Position numbers and translations under genes: made by a program | Assembly: GCA_036732025.1 (NCBI GenBank) | Contig: DAINDE010000010.1 | Span: 21,146-85,145, forward strand | From: SSSZ01 sp036732025 | GTDB lineage: Bacteria; Pseudomonadota; Gammaproteobacteria; Burkholderiales; Rhodocyclaceae | Direction of reading: 5' to 3' | Length of the DNA: 64,000 nt | Shown: one piece after another, positions 31,916 through 40,739 of the stretch | Numbering within the stretch: the stretch's first letter is position 1 | How the letters are laid out: every line of letters starts with the position of its first letter | Notes under the pieces: model-generated | Databases searched by the model: none | The model's input: the letters and a program-made list of their open reading frames with translations, nothing else | What the model was told of the DNA's origin: nothing

Positions 31916-32221
31916 CTACAACACCGTTTCGAACAGTTCCAGGTGGGGTGGCCCCAGGTAGAAATCCCGGGGCGAGTTGCCGGCGGCCACATGGGCCTTG
32001 CGAAAGGCCTCGGACTGGGTCCAGTCGGCGAAGGCCGCCTCCGACGCCCACATGGAATGGGAGGCGAAGAGGGTGAACTCGTCGTTGCTCTCGCCCCGCA
32101 ACAGGTGGAAGCCGAGAAATCCGGGCACCTCGTCCAGGTAGCTGTTGCGGTTGCGCCAGTGCTCGACAAAGGCATCCTCCTTGCCACGGGCGATGCGAAA
32201 ACGGTTCATGGCGAGAAACAT
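31916..32221 (-). CDS. HmoA-like antibiotic biosynthesis monooxygenase family protein
   Basis: A 101-residue dimeric ferredoxin-like barrel protein. The sequence MFLAMNRFRIARGKEDAFVEHWRNRNSYL ... VPGFLGFHLLRG closely follows the HmoA/IsdG-type pattern, including the Asn in MNRF and the Trp in EHWRN. Such proteins open heme and release iron, or act as cofactor-free monooxygenases. AAAGGAG before 32221 fixes the start. It is divergent from the TPR-like gene at 32320. No Fur-like site was seen between them. Confidence 0.82.
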   Translation of the reverse strand: MFLAMNRFRIARGKEDAFVEHWRNRNSYLDEVPGFLGFHLLRGESNDEFTLFASHSMWASEAAFADWTQSEAFRKAHVAAGNSPRDFYLGPPHLELFETVL

Positions 32222-32319
32222 GGGGAACTCCTTTCCAATTTCGATATCCACAAATTTTATGTGGCTTTTTCAGCCCTTCCACTTACCATCGGCTCTCCCC
32301 AACCGACAGAAGACAAATC

Positions 32320-32781
32320 ATGACGCTATTGGACAACGAAGACGCTCTCGACTTCGGCCCTTTGCCACCCGCCATCGACGCCTTGCTGCAGGCCGGCGTC
32401 GCAGCCCACTTCACCGACCCCGAGCAGGCCGAGGCCCGCTTCCGGGAGGCAATCGCGCTGGCCCCCGACATCCTGCCCGCCCACCGCTGCCTGTTCAAGC
32501 ACTACAACCGGCGCCGCCAGTTCGCCGCGGCCCACGCGGCGGCCGGCGCCTGGCTCGCCGCGGCATCGCGCCAGGCCGGCCTGGCGGACGACTGGCGTGG
32601 CTGGACTGACGCCCCGGGCTACGCCCTGGCGGCCCTCAAGGGCCTCGCCTTCATCCTCCTGCGCCTCGGCCGCCGTGACGAGGCCGCCGCCGCCCTGGAC
32701 GTGCTGCTGCGGCTAGACCCCGAGGACGGCGTTGGCGGTTCGGTGGTGGCTGCCCTCCTGCCGGAGGCCGAGGCAACCTAG
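32320..32781 (+). CDS. Small TPR-like protein, function unknown
   Basis: A 153-residue helical, alanine-rich protein with two to three TPR-like helical pairs (DPEQAEARFREAIALAPDILPAHRCLFKHYNRRRQFAAAH and LRLGRRDEAAAALDVLLRLDPEDGVGG). It is acidic, lacks a signal peptide, and is probably cytoplasmic. It is convergent with the AAA+ ATPase gene, overlapping by four bases. It may bind a protein partner; nothing more can be said. Confidence 0.7.
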   Translation: MTLLDNEDALDFGPLPPAIDALLQAGVAAHFTDPEQAEARFREAIALAPDILPAHRCLFKHYNRRRQFAAAHAAAGAWLAAASRQAGLADDWRGWTDAPGYALAALKGLAFILLRLGRRDEAAAALDVLLRLDPEDGVGGSVVAALLPEAEAT

Positions 32782-34484
32782 CCGGGAAGTTCCCCCAGAT
32801 CCATGCCGCGGAACACGGAGCAACGCCGGAACACCTCCGGCGTCGGCGGCACTGCTTTCTGGTTGCAGTACTTGGCCACCAGCTTGGCCAGCCCCTTGAT
32901 GTCGCGGCCCGTTGCCGCCGGGAAGGTATCGGCCAGGTGGTCGATGGTTTCCGGCGCCACGGGCAGGGCGAACTGCTCGGTCATGACCTGCCAGATCTTG
33001 CGCCGATCCTCCCGGCCTGGCGGGTGGAACTTGATCATGGCGATACAGCGGGAAACGATGGCCTCGTCGATGTCGTCCACCCGGTTGGTAGTGAGGAAGA
33101 GCAAGCCGTTGAAATACTCCAGGACGCGCAGGAACACCCCGACCACGGCGTTCATGGTGATGTTGTCGTCCCGCCGCTTGATATAAACGTCGGCCTCGTC
33201 GATGAGCATGACCGCCCCCCAGCGCTGGGCGCGGGTGAGCACCTCCTTCAAGGCCGTCTCCATGGCCGCCACGTTGAGCCCCAGTTGGCCGGAATGGACA
33301 CGGTAGAGAGGCCGCTGGATGATCTCCGAATAGACTTCCGCCGTCAGGGTCTTGCCCACCCCGGCCGGGCCGGCGCAGAGCACGGTGGTGCCGCCGGATT
33401 TGCCGGCAACCACGTCGTCCATGAGCACGTCCATCTCGGCGGTGAGGATGTCGATGAGATCGGTCTGCTCCGGCGGCAGCACGAGCTTCTGCTTCAGTGC
33501 CGGCTGGTAGGCGTAGGGCGCCATGTCATCCACATGGACCCAGACGTAGTGGTGCAGCTCCAGATGGAACATGAGGATATAGAAATGCACCGGCAATTCG
33601 GTGAAAAGACCCTTGGGGATGGCCGCCTGGCTCTCTTCCACGGCGCTTTCCTCGGCGCCGCTCAGGCGGGCGGTGCGGGTCACACGGCGCAGGTACTTGC
33701 TGAGGATGTCGCCGGTGGCGTCCAGGGCCAGGGGCCGCTCGCTGAGGATGCCCTCGTCGTTGACCAGCCGTGCCGGCGTGCCGGAAGACGAAAGGATGAT
33801 CACGTCCTTGCGGGCATAGTCGGTATCCCGGTGGGTCGCCGTCGGGTTATCGGCGAAATAGCCGACCCCCCGGCCGGAAAACTGGGCGCCGTAGCGGGCC
33901 CGCCAGTCGAAGTAGCGGCTCGCCGCCTCGTCGTACGCCTGCAGGAGTTCCGGCGTCTCCTTGACGAAACCCTTGGCGGCGAGGATTTCCGCCACCGTCC
34001 GGCCGGCGATGTCGGGGCCGGCGATGCGGATGGTGGCCGTGGCCAGCCGGGCCTTGGCGTTGGCCTTCATCTCGATGAAGACCTTGCCCGTCTCCTCCTC
34101 CGACGGCGGAGTGAAATCGAGGCGGGTCACCACGTAGGCCAGGGGCTTGCCAGTGACATGGGCGGAAAACAGCCAGCCCCGGGCCGAACCTTCGGCCAGG
34201 TAGCGGGCCAGCGCCGGCACCAGGGCCTCCAGGTCCTCGGCGGCGAAGCGGGCCCCTTCCTCCCGCAAGGCCTTCCGCAGGGTGGCGATCTGGGCCGCCC
34301 GTGCCCGCAGTTCCGGCCCGCCAGCCGCATAAAGGCCGGCCAGCATCGACAGTTCGTCCTCCTGCAACTGGTTGAAGGCGACTTCGACGCGGTTGCCGAA
34401 ACGCAGTTGTTCCCGCAAATCCGCCAGGCGGGGAAACCTGGCGATCATGGCTTCGATGTGGGATCGCTCGATATGCAGCTTCAT
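32778..34484 (-). CDS. AAA+ ATPase with an unrecognised N-terminal half
   Basis: A 568-residue cytoplasmic protein. The C-terminal third is a classic AAA module: Walker A GPAGVGKT, Walker B AVMLIDEADVYI, sensor-1 LFLTTNRVDDID, and an arginine finger region IVSRCIAMIKF. The first 330 residues, including FSAHVTGKPLAYVVTRLDFTPPSEEE and HHYVWVHVDDMAPYAYQP, match no family I know; they may be the substrate-recognition part of a protein-remodelling machine. No protease or partner gene is adjacent. A TGGCAC-GCTAA-TCGC sequence upstream hints at sigma-54 control. Confidence 0.75.
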   Translation of the reverse strand: MKLHIERSHIEAMIARFPRLADLREQLRFGNRVEVAFNQLQEDELSMLAGLYAAGGPELRARAAQIATLRKALREEGARFAAEDLEALVPALARYLAEGSARGWLFSAHVTGKPLAYVVTRLDFTPPSEEETGKVFIEMKANAKARLATATIRIAGPDIAGRTVAEILAAKGFVKETPELLQAYDEAASRYFDWRARYGAQFSGRGVGYFADNPTATHRDTDYARKDVIILSSSGTPARLVNDEGILSERPLALDATGDILSKYLRRVTRTARLSGAEESAVEESQAAIPKGLFTELPVHFYILMFHLELHHYVWVHVDDMAPYAYQPALKQKLVLPPEQTDLIDILTAEMDVLMDDVVAGKSGGTTVLCAGPAGVGKTLTAEVYSEIIQRPLYRVHSGQLGLNVAAMETALKEVLTRAQRWGAVMLIDEADVYIKRRDDNITMNAVVGVFLRVLEYFNGLLFLTTNRVDDIDEAIVSRCIAMIKFHPPGREDRRKIWQVMTEQFALPVAPETIDHLADTFPAATGRDIKGLAKLVAKYCNQKAVPPTPEVFRRCSVFRGMDLGELPG

Positions 34485-34516
34485 GACACGCTCCGGAAGG
34501 TTACCAACCCTATCGA

Positions 34517-34531
34517 GCGATTAGCGTGCCA
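34517..34531 (-). promoter_or_regulatory. Possible sigma-54 promoter of the AAA+ ATPase
   Basis: On the minus strand TGGCAC-GCTAA-TCGC keeps the -24 block and the -12 GC with right spacing, with one mismatch. It lies 33 bases ahead of the ATG, rather close. Confidence 0.35.
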
Positions 34532-34623
34532 TGGCGAGCGTTTCAAAAAACGCAAAAAACAACCAATTATTCAGTATGTTATATGGACATCCAGCGGCAA
34601 CCCCCTGTCGCGGATGCGACAAT

Positions 34624-34646
34624 AAGCCCGGCACCGGGCCGGGCTT
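34624..34646 (-). terminator. Terminator after the nitronate monooxygenase-like gene
   Basis: A 9-bp stem AAGCCCGGC / GCCGGGCTT with a 5-base loop lies 19 bases past the stop on the minus strand, followed by ATTGTC. The T tract is poor. Confidence 0.6.
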
Positions 34647-34664
34647 GGGGACGCGAACAAGGGA

Positions 34665-35927
34665 TCAGGCCGCCTGGATTTCCGGCAGGGAGACCTGGTC
34701 GTCCTTGCTGAACTGATAGTCCTTGAAAATATGCTCGGCGGTCAGGATCTGATAGCTGCCGTCGGCGTGGCGCCGGGTGGTGTCCTTGAGGCGCCAGGTG
34801 AGCTGGCCGCAGGTCCAGATGTCGAAATTGCGCATATGGGTGCATAGGCAGGTCTTGTCCCACACCCGCACCTTGCGGGCTTCGGGATGGGCTGCCACTT
34901 CCCGGTTGTAGGAAGTGATGTAGGCGCACTTGCCGTTGGCGTCGAGGAGGTAGCCGTAGGCCTCGCAATTGGGCCGGATGCCGTCGCCGATGCCGGGGCT
35001 CTTCTTGATCATGCGCATCGGGTAGCCGGTAGGGGAAATCTGGTTGACCTCGATGTCGTCCTCGTTGGCCTTGAAGTATTCCTGCTTGACGTCGGTGGGC
35101 AGGCCGCATTCCTCGGAAACCGTGAAGCGGGTCGCCACCTGCACGCCGCCGGCGCCGGCCTCGAGGAAGCGTGTGGCGTCGGAGCCGGTGAAGATGCCGC
35201 CGGCGGGAATGACGGGAATGTCCAGGTGCTCGTCCCGCAGGTACTGGAGTACCTCGGCGACGATGGTGGCCAGGTCGTATTCGGCCCAGTCCATGCCAAA
35301 GCCCAGGTGGCCGCCCGCCAGCGGCCCTTCGACGACCACGTAGTCGGGCAGGCGGTTGGTGCGGGCGCTCTTCTTGAGGAAGAGCTGCAGGGCGCGCACC
35401 GAGGAAACGATGATGCCCAGCTTGGCGTCGCGGAACCGGGGGTGGTCTTCGATCAGGGCGAAGGAGCCCAGATGCAGGCCGGCGGCCAGGGTGATGCCGT
35501 CGATGCCGGCGTCGAGGGCCGCCGACATGCGGACCTTGAGCGTCTCCCGGGGGGCGTTCATGGTCAGCTTTTCCATGCAGTTGATCAGCACCAGGCCGGA
35601 CCCCTGCTTGCGCGCCATGGTGGCCTCCACGTGCAGCCGCGTGGCCTCTTCCAGCCGGCCGAGGTCGAACTTGACCGGCGACTTGTCCTCGTTATGGACG
35701 TTGTACTTGTAGAGGGCGAGCTTTTCCTTGACGTGCTTGGTGTCGTAGCGGCGATCGGCGACGGTGTTGATCATCGCGTCCGAGATGTGGCCGACGCCTC
35801 CCAGGCGGGCGGCCTCCAGCGCCAGATCGGCGGTCGAGATATCGACGCCCATGCCCCCGATCATGATCGGCACCAGCTCGTGCTTGCCCAAGCGCAAGCG
35901 AAAATCGTCCACGCACTTCATCTTCAT
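34665..35927 (-). CDS. Nitronate monooxygenase family protein
   Basis: A 420-residue TIM-barrel FMN enzyme of the 2-nitropropane dioxygenase family. Seen in order are the N-terminal IMIGGMGVDISTADLALEAARLGGVGHIS, VVEGPLAGGHLGFGM, the phosphate-binding VIPAGGIFTGSDATRFLEAGAGGVQVATRFTVSEECG, and a C-terminal extension with CLCTHMRNFDIWTCGQ. The last, with its Cys/His pattern, is longer than in classical nitronate monooxygenases. A second Met (35921) fits the GGAAAG ribosome site better. Related proteins act on nitronates or on enoyl-ACP; the substrate here is undetermined. Confidence 0.85.
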   Translation of the reverse strand: MKMKCVDDFRLRLGKHELVPIMIGGMGVDISTADLALEAARLGGVGHISDAMINTVADRRYDTKHVKEKLALYKYNVHNEDKSPVKFDLGRLEEATRLHVEATMARKQGSGLVLINCMEKLTMNAPRETLKVRMSAALDAGIDGITLAAGLHLGSFALIEDHPRFRDAKLGIIVSSVRALQLFLKKSARTNRLPDYVVVEGPLAGGHLGFGMDWAEYDLATIVAEVLQYLRDEHLDIPVIPAGGIFTGSDATRFLEAGAGGVQVATRFTVSEECGLPTDVKQEYFKANEDDIEVNQISPTGYPMRMIKKSPGIGDGIRPNCEAYGYLLDANGKCAYITSYNREVAAHPEARKVRVWDKTCLCTHMRNFDIWTCGQLTWRLKDTTRRHADGSYQILTAEHIFKDYQFSKDDQVSLPEIQAA

Positions 35928-36074
35928 CTTTCCGGAAACTTCACCGGCAAACCGCGCCGGCGGTAAAGGCAGAAGTGTACGCGAATGTGACGAAACCCGC
36001 TCGTCCGTTCAAATGAACTTGTAAAAAAAATGTGCTGGGGAAGGCCGGAAACCGCCCCTGTGCCCATGCACCGC

Positions 36075-37370
36075 TCACTGGAAAGCGCCCGGAGCCGGCG
36101 AACTGGACAGGGTGACGGGCCGGGTTCCGACGGGAAACACGAATTCGGCCCGCGGGGACAGATCCTCGCCGCGCGCGCTGCCGGGCGGGCGAATCGTGCC
36201 GCGCAGGGGATGGAGGTTGGTCAGCCGCAGGGGGATGCCGCCGACGGCGGCCAGCTCCGCCCGACTCGCCAGGCTCTGGTTCCCTTCGAACCGCCCCCGG
36301 GCCGGGGGAAATAGGTTGCCTTGCCCCACCGTCAGGTTGTTGAGAACCCAGATCTCCGCATCGGCGGGAACCTTGTCCTGCCACACCTTGAGAAAATCGC
36401 CGTGGTGGCCGTCGTTGGTGAGGGTGTTGTGGACCAGGTAGAGGCCGTTCTCCGGCCAGCGCACCCCTTCCGTCCCGTAGGCGACGAGCACCGGATCGCC
36501 GGTGGCAGCCGACTGCCCGATGGTGTTGCCCACGACGAAGGCGAGGCCCCCCCGGGGAAACTCCAGTTCGTAGGCGGCCCGGCCCTCCGGGCCGTCGAGC
36601 AACATGTTGTGGTAAATGCGGCTGACGCGGGCACCGGTCCGCACCAGCGCCCCCCGGTTGCCGCCGTAGAGCCGGCTGCCCGTCAGGCTGAAGCTGCCGA
36701 TCTCGCCGACCAGGAGGAGATGGCGGGCCGGTCCCGGGTGGGCCGGGGCCGAGCCGAATTCGCTGTCGGCGACCTCCAGGGCTGTTTCCGGCGAATCGCC
36801 GGCGACGAGCCCCGTTTCGTCGTCGAAGAAGGCGCAGCGGCGGACGGTGAGCTGGCCCTTTTCAAGACGGATCCCCGCCCCGCCCCCGGCCGGTGCCCGG
36901 GCACCGCGGAACTCGATGTTCTCGATGCGTACCTTGCCACCGCGGACCACCCAGATGCCCTTGCCCTCGGCACCGGCACCGGCACCGTCGCCGATCATCA
37001 CCGGCCGCTGTCCGCCACCGCGGATGACCAGGTTGTCCTGGGTCCACACCGCGGGCTGGCGGCGATAATCCCCCGGCCGGATCTCGATGACCTCGCCATC
37101 CCTGGCCAGCCGCGCGGCCTCGGTAATGGTGGCGATCCGTTCGCCGGGGCCGACCACCATGGTAGCCCGGGCACGGACCTCCCCGGCGGAGGCGGCGGCG
37201 CCCTGTACCTGGGCGGGCACCACCATCAGCCTCCCGTCGGCCCCGCGGCGGATTTCGCCCCGGTAGTCGGGCGATGGGGGCAGGTCCTGCCCGACCTGCC
37301 CCCAGGCGCCCACGGCGACGGCTGCCAGCCAGAGGCCCGGCAGAATTCCCCAGAAACGATTCTCCGCCAT
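36075..37370 (-). CDS. Exported parallel beta-helix protein
   Basis: A 431-residue protein from the ATG at 37370, with a signal peptide (about residues 5-25, ending GAWGQV). From about residue 75 on (ERIATITEAARLARDGEVIEIRPGDYRRQ) it looks like a right-handed beta-helix of the pectate-lyase-like class, with strands such as LVIRGGGQRPVMIG, VRIENIEFRGAR and LTVRRCAFFDDE. No lyase catalytic residues are obvious. A carbohydrate-binding or cell-surface role is plausible. The frame extends to 37418, but the GGGAGGG site points to the internal start. Confidence 0.75.
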   Translation of the reverse strand: MAENRFWGILPGLWLAAVAVGAWGQVGQDLPPSPDYRGEIRRGADGRLMVVPAQVQGAAASAGEVRARATMVVGPGERIATITEAARLARDGEVIEIRPGDYRRQPAVWTQDNLVIRGGGQRPVMIGDGAGAGAEGKGIWVVRGGKVRIENIEFRGARAPAGGGAGIRLEKGQLTVRRCAFFDDETGLVAGDSPETALEVADSEFGSAPAHPGPARHLLLVGEIGSFSLTGSRLYGGNRGALVRTGARVSRIYHNMLLDGPEGRAAYELEFPRGGLAFVVGNTIGQSAATGDPVLVAYGTEGVRWPENGLYLVHNTLTNDGHHGDFLKVWQDKVPADAEIWVLNNLTVGQGNLFPPARGRFEGNQSLASRAELAAVGGIPLRLTNLHPLRGTIRPPGSARGEDLSPRAEFVFPVGTRPVTLSSSPAPGAFQ

Positions 37371-37501
37371 CGCAATCCAACCCTCCCCGGTGCCCATGTC
37401 CCCATCATGGTACCCCACCGGGCCCGGAGCGAGGGTTTCGTTTCATCGCCCCCCATCGGTTATCCTGGCGCCCTTCGTCACACACCGCTCCGTGAGAAAC
37501 C

Positions 37502-37840
37502 ATGTCCACCATCCCCGCCTGCCCCCAGTGCACCCTGGAAAACACCTACCCTGACGGCACCAACTACGTCTGCGCCGACTGTGGTTTCGAATGGCCCCAG
37601 GCCGAGGCTGCAGCGGACGAAGGCGGTGAGCGCATCGTCAAGGACGCCAACGGCAACGTCCTGCAGAGCGGCGACACCGTCGTCCTGATCAAGGACCTCA
37701 AGGTCAAGGGCAGTTCAACCACCTTGAAGCAGGGCAGCAAGATCAAGGGTATCCGCATCGTGGACGGCGACCACGAGGTCGACTGCAAGACCGACGCCGG
37801 CCCCATGCTGCTCAAGGCCTGCTACCTACGCAAGGCCTGA
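37502..37840 (+). CDS. yjdM: PhnA/YjdM-type zinc ribbon protein
   Basis: A 112-residue protein with an N-terminal zinc ribbon (CPQCTLENTYPDGTNYVCADCGFEW) and a C-terminal PhnA domain (VVLIKDLKVKGSSTTLKQGSKIKGIRIVDGDHEVDCK). Despite its old name it is not needed for phosphonate use. The family is very conserved and its function is uncertain. A bidirectional terminator follows. Confidence 0.93.
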   Translation: MSTIPACPQCTLENTYPDGTNYVCADCGFEWPQAEAAADEGGERIVKDANGNVLQSGDTVVLIKDLKVKGSSTTLKQGSKIKGIRIVDGDHEVDCKTDAGPMLLKACYLRKA

Positions 37841-37858
37841 CCGCCCCAGGGGACGAAA

Positions 37859-37892
37859 AAAACCCCGCCGGATCGCTCCGGCGGGGTTTTTT
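37859..37892. terminator. Bidirectional terminator between yjdM and acnB
   Basis: A 12-bp stem AACCCCGCCGGA / TCCGGCGGGGTT with a 4-base loop has an A tract before and a T tract after, so it serves both convergent genes. Confidence 0.92.
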
Positions 37893-37908
37893 CCAGCGAC
37901 GCTGCCGC

Positions 37909-40506
37909 TTAGGCGTCGACGGTCTCGGCAACTTCAACGAAGGCCGGGATCTGGTCGAAGTTCATGTAGCGGTAGATGTCGGCGGCCTTGGCATTCACCA
38001 CCTGGATGTACTGCATGTACTCTTCCTTGGTCGGAATCTTGCCCAGCAGGGCGCACATCGCGGCCAGTTCGGCGGAGCCGAGGTAGACGCGGGTGTCGAT
38101 GCCCAGGCGGTTGGGGAAGTTGCGGGTCGAGGTCGACATCGCCGTGGAACCCTTGCGAATCTGCGCCTGGTTGCCCATGCACAGCGAGCAGCCCGGCATT
38201 TCCATGCGGGCGCCGGCCTTGCCGAGGACGCTGTAGTAGCCTTCTTCGGTCAGGATCAGGGCGTCCATCTTGGTCGGCGGGGCGATCCACAGGCGGGCCG
38301 GGATGTCGCTCTTGCCGTCCAGCACCTTGCCGGCGGCCCGGAAGTGGCCGATGTTGGTCATGCAGGAACCGATGAATACTTCATCGATCTTGTCGCCGGC
38401 GACTTCGGACAGGACCTTGACGTCGTCCGGATCGTTCGGGCAGGCGACGATGGGCTCGGTAATCTCGGCCAGGTCGATCTCGATGACCGCCGCGTACTGG
38501 GCGTTGGCGTCGGCCTTGAGCAGTTCACCCTTGGCGATCCATTCTTCCATGGCGGTAATGCGGCGCTTCAGGGTGCGGGCGTCCTGGTAGCCTTCGGCGA
38601 TCATCCACTTCATCAGGGTGATGTTGGAGCGCATGTACTCGACGATCGGCGCCTTGTTGAGGGCGATGGCACAGGCAGCGGCAGAACGCTCGGCGGCGGC
38701 GTCGGACAGCTCGAAAGCCTGTTCGACCTTGAGGTCCGGCAACCCTTCGATTTCGAGGATGCGGCCGGAGAAGACGTTCTTCTTGCCCTTCTTCTCGACG
38801 GTCAAGAGGCCCTGCTTGATGGCCCACAGCGGAATGGCGTTAACCAGGTCGCGCAGGGTGATGCCATCCTGCATCTTGCCCTTGAAGCGGACCAGCACGG
38901 ATTCCGGCATGTCCAGCGGCATGACGCCGGTGGCGGCGGCGAAGGCGACCAGGCCGGAGCCGGCCGGGAAGGAGATGCCGATGGGGAAGCGGGTGTGGGA
39001 ATCACCGCCGGTACCGACGGTATCCGGCAGCAGCAGGCGGTTCAGCCAGGAGTGGATGACGCCGTCGCCCGGACGCAGCGCGACGCCGCCGCGGGTGCTG
39101 ATGAAGGACGGCAGTTCGCGGTGCATCTTGACGTCGACCAGCTTCGGATAGGCGGCGGTGTGGCAGAAGGACTGCATCACCATGTCGGCGGAGAAGCCGA
39201 GGCAGGCCAGATCCTTCAGCTCGTCGCGGGTCATCGGGCCGGTGGTGTCCTGGGAGCCGACGGTGGTCATCTTCGGTTCGCAGTAGGTACCCGGCAGGAT
39301 GCCCTTGCCTTCCGGCAGGCCACAAGCGCGGCCGACCATCTTCTGGGCCAGCGAATAGCCGGTGCCCGGATCGTTCGGCTGCTGCGGCAGACGGAACAGG
39401 GTGGAAGCGGGCAGGCCCAGGGCTTCACGCGCCTTGGCGGTCAGGCCGCGGCCGATGATCAGGGGGATACGGCCGCCAGCGCGGACTTCGTCGAGGATGA
39501 CCAGGGTCTTGAGCTGGGATTCGGCGATCACGGCACCGTTCTTGGTGGCGGTGACCTTGCCGGTGGCGCCGTCAACCTTCAGTTCGATCTCGTCGCCCAT
39601 GTCCATCTGACCGGCGTCGATTTCGATCGGCAGGGCGCCGGCATCTTCCATCGTGTTGAAGAAGATCGGAGCGATCTTGGAGCCCAGGCAGACGCCGCCG
39701 AAACGCTTGTTCGGGACGAAGGGGATGTCTTCGCCGGTGAACCACAGCACGGAGTTGGTGGCGGACTTGCGGGAAGAACCGGTACCGACCACGTCACCGA
39801 CGTAGGCGATCAGGTTGCCCTTGGCGGCCAGCTTTTCCAGCTGCTTGATCGGGCCGCGGACGCCGGGCTCGTCGGCTTCGATGCCCGGACGCGGGTTCTT
39901 CAGCATGGCCAGCGCGTGCAGCGGGATGTCCGGGCGGGACCAGGCGTCGGGAGCGGGAGAGAGGTCGTCGGTATTGGTTTCGCCGGTGACCTTGAAGACG
40001 GTCAGCTTCTGGCTGGCCGGCACTTCCGGACGGGAGGTGAACCACTCGGCGTCGGCCCACGACTGCATGACGGCCTTGGCGTTGGCGTTGCCGCCCTTGG
40101 CCAGCTCGGCGACGTCATGGAAGTAGTCGAACACCAGCAGGGTCTTCTTCAGGCCCTCGGCGGCGACGGCGCCGCAGGTGGGGCAAGCCAGCAGGTCGAT
40201 CAGCGGCTTGACGTTGTAGCCACCCAGCATGGTGCCGAGCAGTTCGGTAGCCTTTTCCTTGGAGATCAAGCCGCAGGACTCTTCACCCTTGGCAACCTTG
40301 GCCAGGAACTCGGCCTTGACCTTGGCGGCGTCGTCCACGCCGGCGGGAACACGATAGGTGATGAGCTCGACCAGGAAGGCTTCCTCGCCGGCCGGGGGAT
40401 TCTTGAGCAGGGCGACGAGGTCGCTGGTCTGCTGCTTGGAAAGGGGGAGCGGGGGGATACCGAGGGCAGCACGTTCGGCGACGTGGGCACGATAGGCTTC
40501 AAGCAC
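37909..40506 (-). CDS. acnB: Aconitate hydratase B
   Basis: An 865-residue enzyme, the same length as E. coli AcnB, interconverting citrate and isocitrate in the TCA cycle and, in many bacteria, acting on 2-methyl-cis-aconitate. The order is HEAT-like domain, swivel domain and the cluster domains. Cluster cysteines are in FIGSCMTN and in MPGCSLCMGN. The GTG at 40506 gives the standard MLEAYRAHVAERAALGIPPLPL N-terminus and has an AAGGAAG site; the longer ORF start at 40548 is rejected. Upstream lies an A+T-rich stretch (40598-40622) suited to a promoter. Confidence 0.97.
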   Translation of the reverse strand: MLEAYRAHVAERAALGIPPLPLSKQQTSDLVALLKNPPAGEEAFLVELITYRVPAGVDDAAKVKAEFLAKVAKGEESCGLISKEKATELLGTMLGGYNVKPLIDLLACPTCGAVAAEGLKKTLLVFDYFHDVAELAKGGNANAKAVMQSWADAEWFTSRPEVPASQKLTVFKVTGETNTDDLSPAPDAWSRPDIPLHALAMLKNPRPGIEADEPGVRGPIKQLEKLAAKGNLIAYVGDVVGTGSSRKSATNSVLWFTGEDIPFVPNKRFGGVCLGSKIAPIFFNTMEDAGALPIEIDAGQMDMGDEIELKVDGATGKVTATKNGAVIAESQLKTLVILDEVRAGGRIPLIIGRGLTAKAREALGLPASTLFRLPQQPNDPGTGYSLAQKMVGRACGLPEGKGILPGTYCEPKMTTVGSQDTTGPMTRDELKDLACLGFSADMVMQSFCHTAAYPKLVDVKMHRELPSFISTRGGVALRPGDGVIHSWLNRLLLPDTVGTGGDSHTRFPIGISFPAGSGLVAFAAATGVMPLDMPESVLVRFKGKMQDGITLRDLVNAIPLWAIKQGLLTVEKKGKKNVFSGRILEIEGLPDLKVEQAFELSDAAAERSAAACAIALNKAPIVEYMRSNITLMKWMIAEGYQDARTLKRRITAMEEWIAKGELLKADANAQYAAVIEIDLAEITEPIVACPNDPDDVKVLSEVAGDKIDEVFIGSCMTNIGHFRAAGKVLDGKSDIPARLWIAPPTKMDALILTEEGYYSVLGKAGARMEMPGCSLCMGNQAQIRKGSTAMSTSTRNFPNRLGIDTRVYLGSAELAAMCALLGKIPTKEEYMQYIQVVNAKAADIYRYMNFDQIPAFVEVAETVDA

Positions 40507-40739
40507 GGCGACTTCCTTTCGTAGAGGGTGGCTCAGTAAAACAGTCATTTTACGACACTGCGTTCAGCCCTTTGGTTCGTGGCCAGGCCTTCGCAAGTCT
40601 TATATATTTTATATGTTAGAAGTTCTGACGGGAAGGGTAGCCGCCACGACGCCCATCCGTGAATTTTTTCACCCCCGACGGCAATGTCGGACGCCGGCGC
40701 GTTGCCGCTCCCCACGGCCCGTGGGATCATTGAAATACC

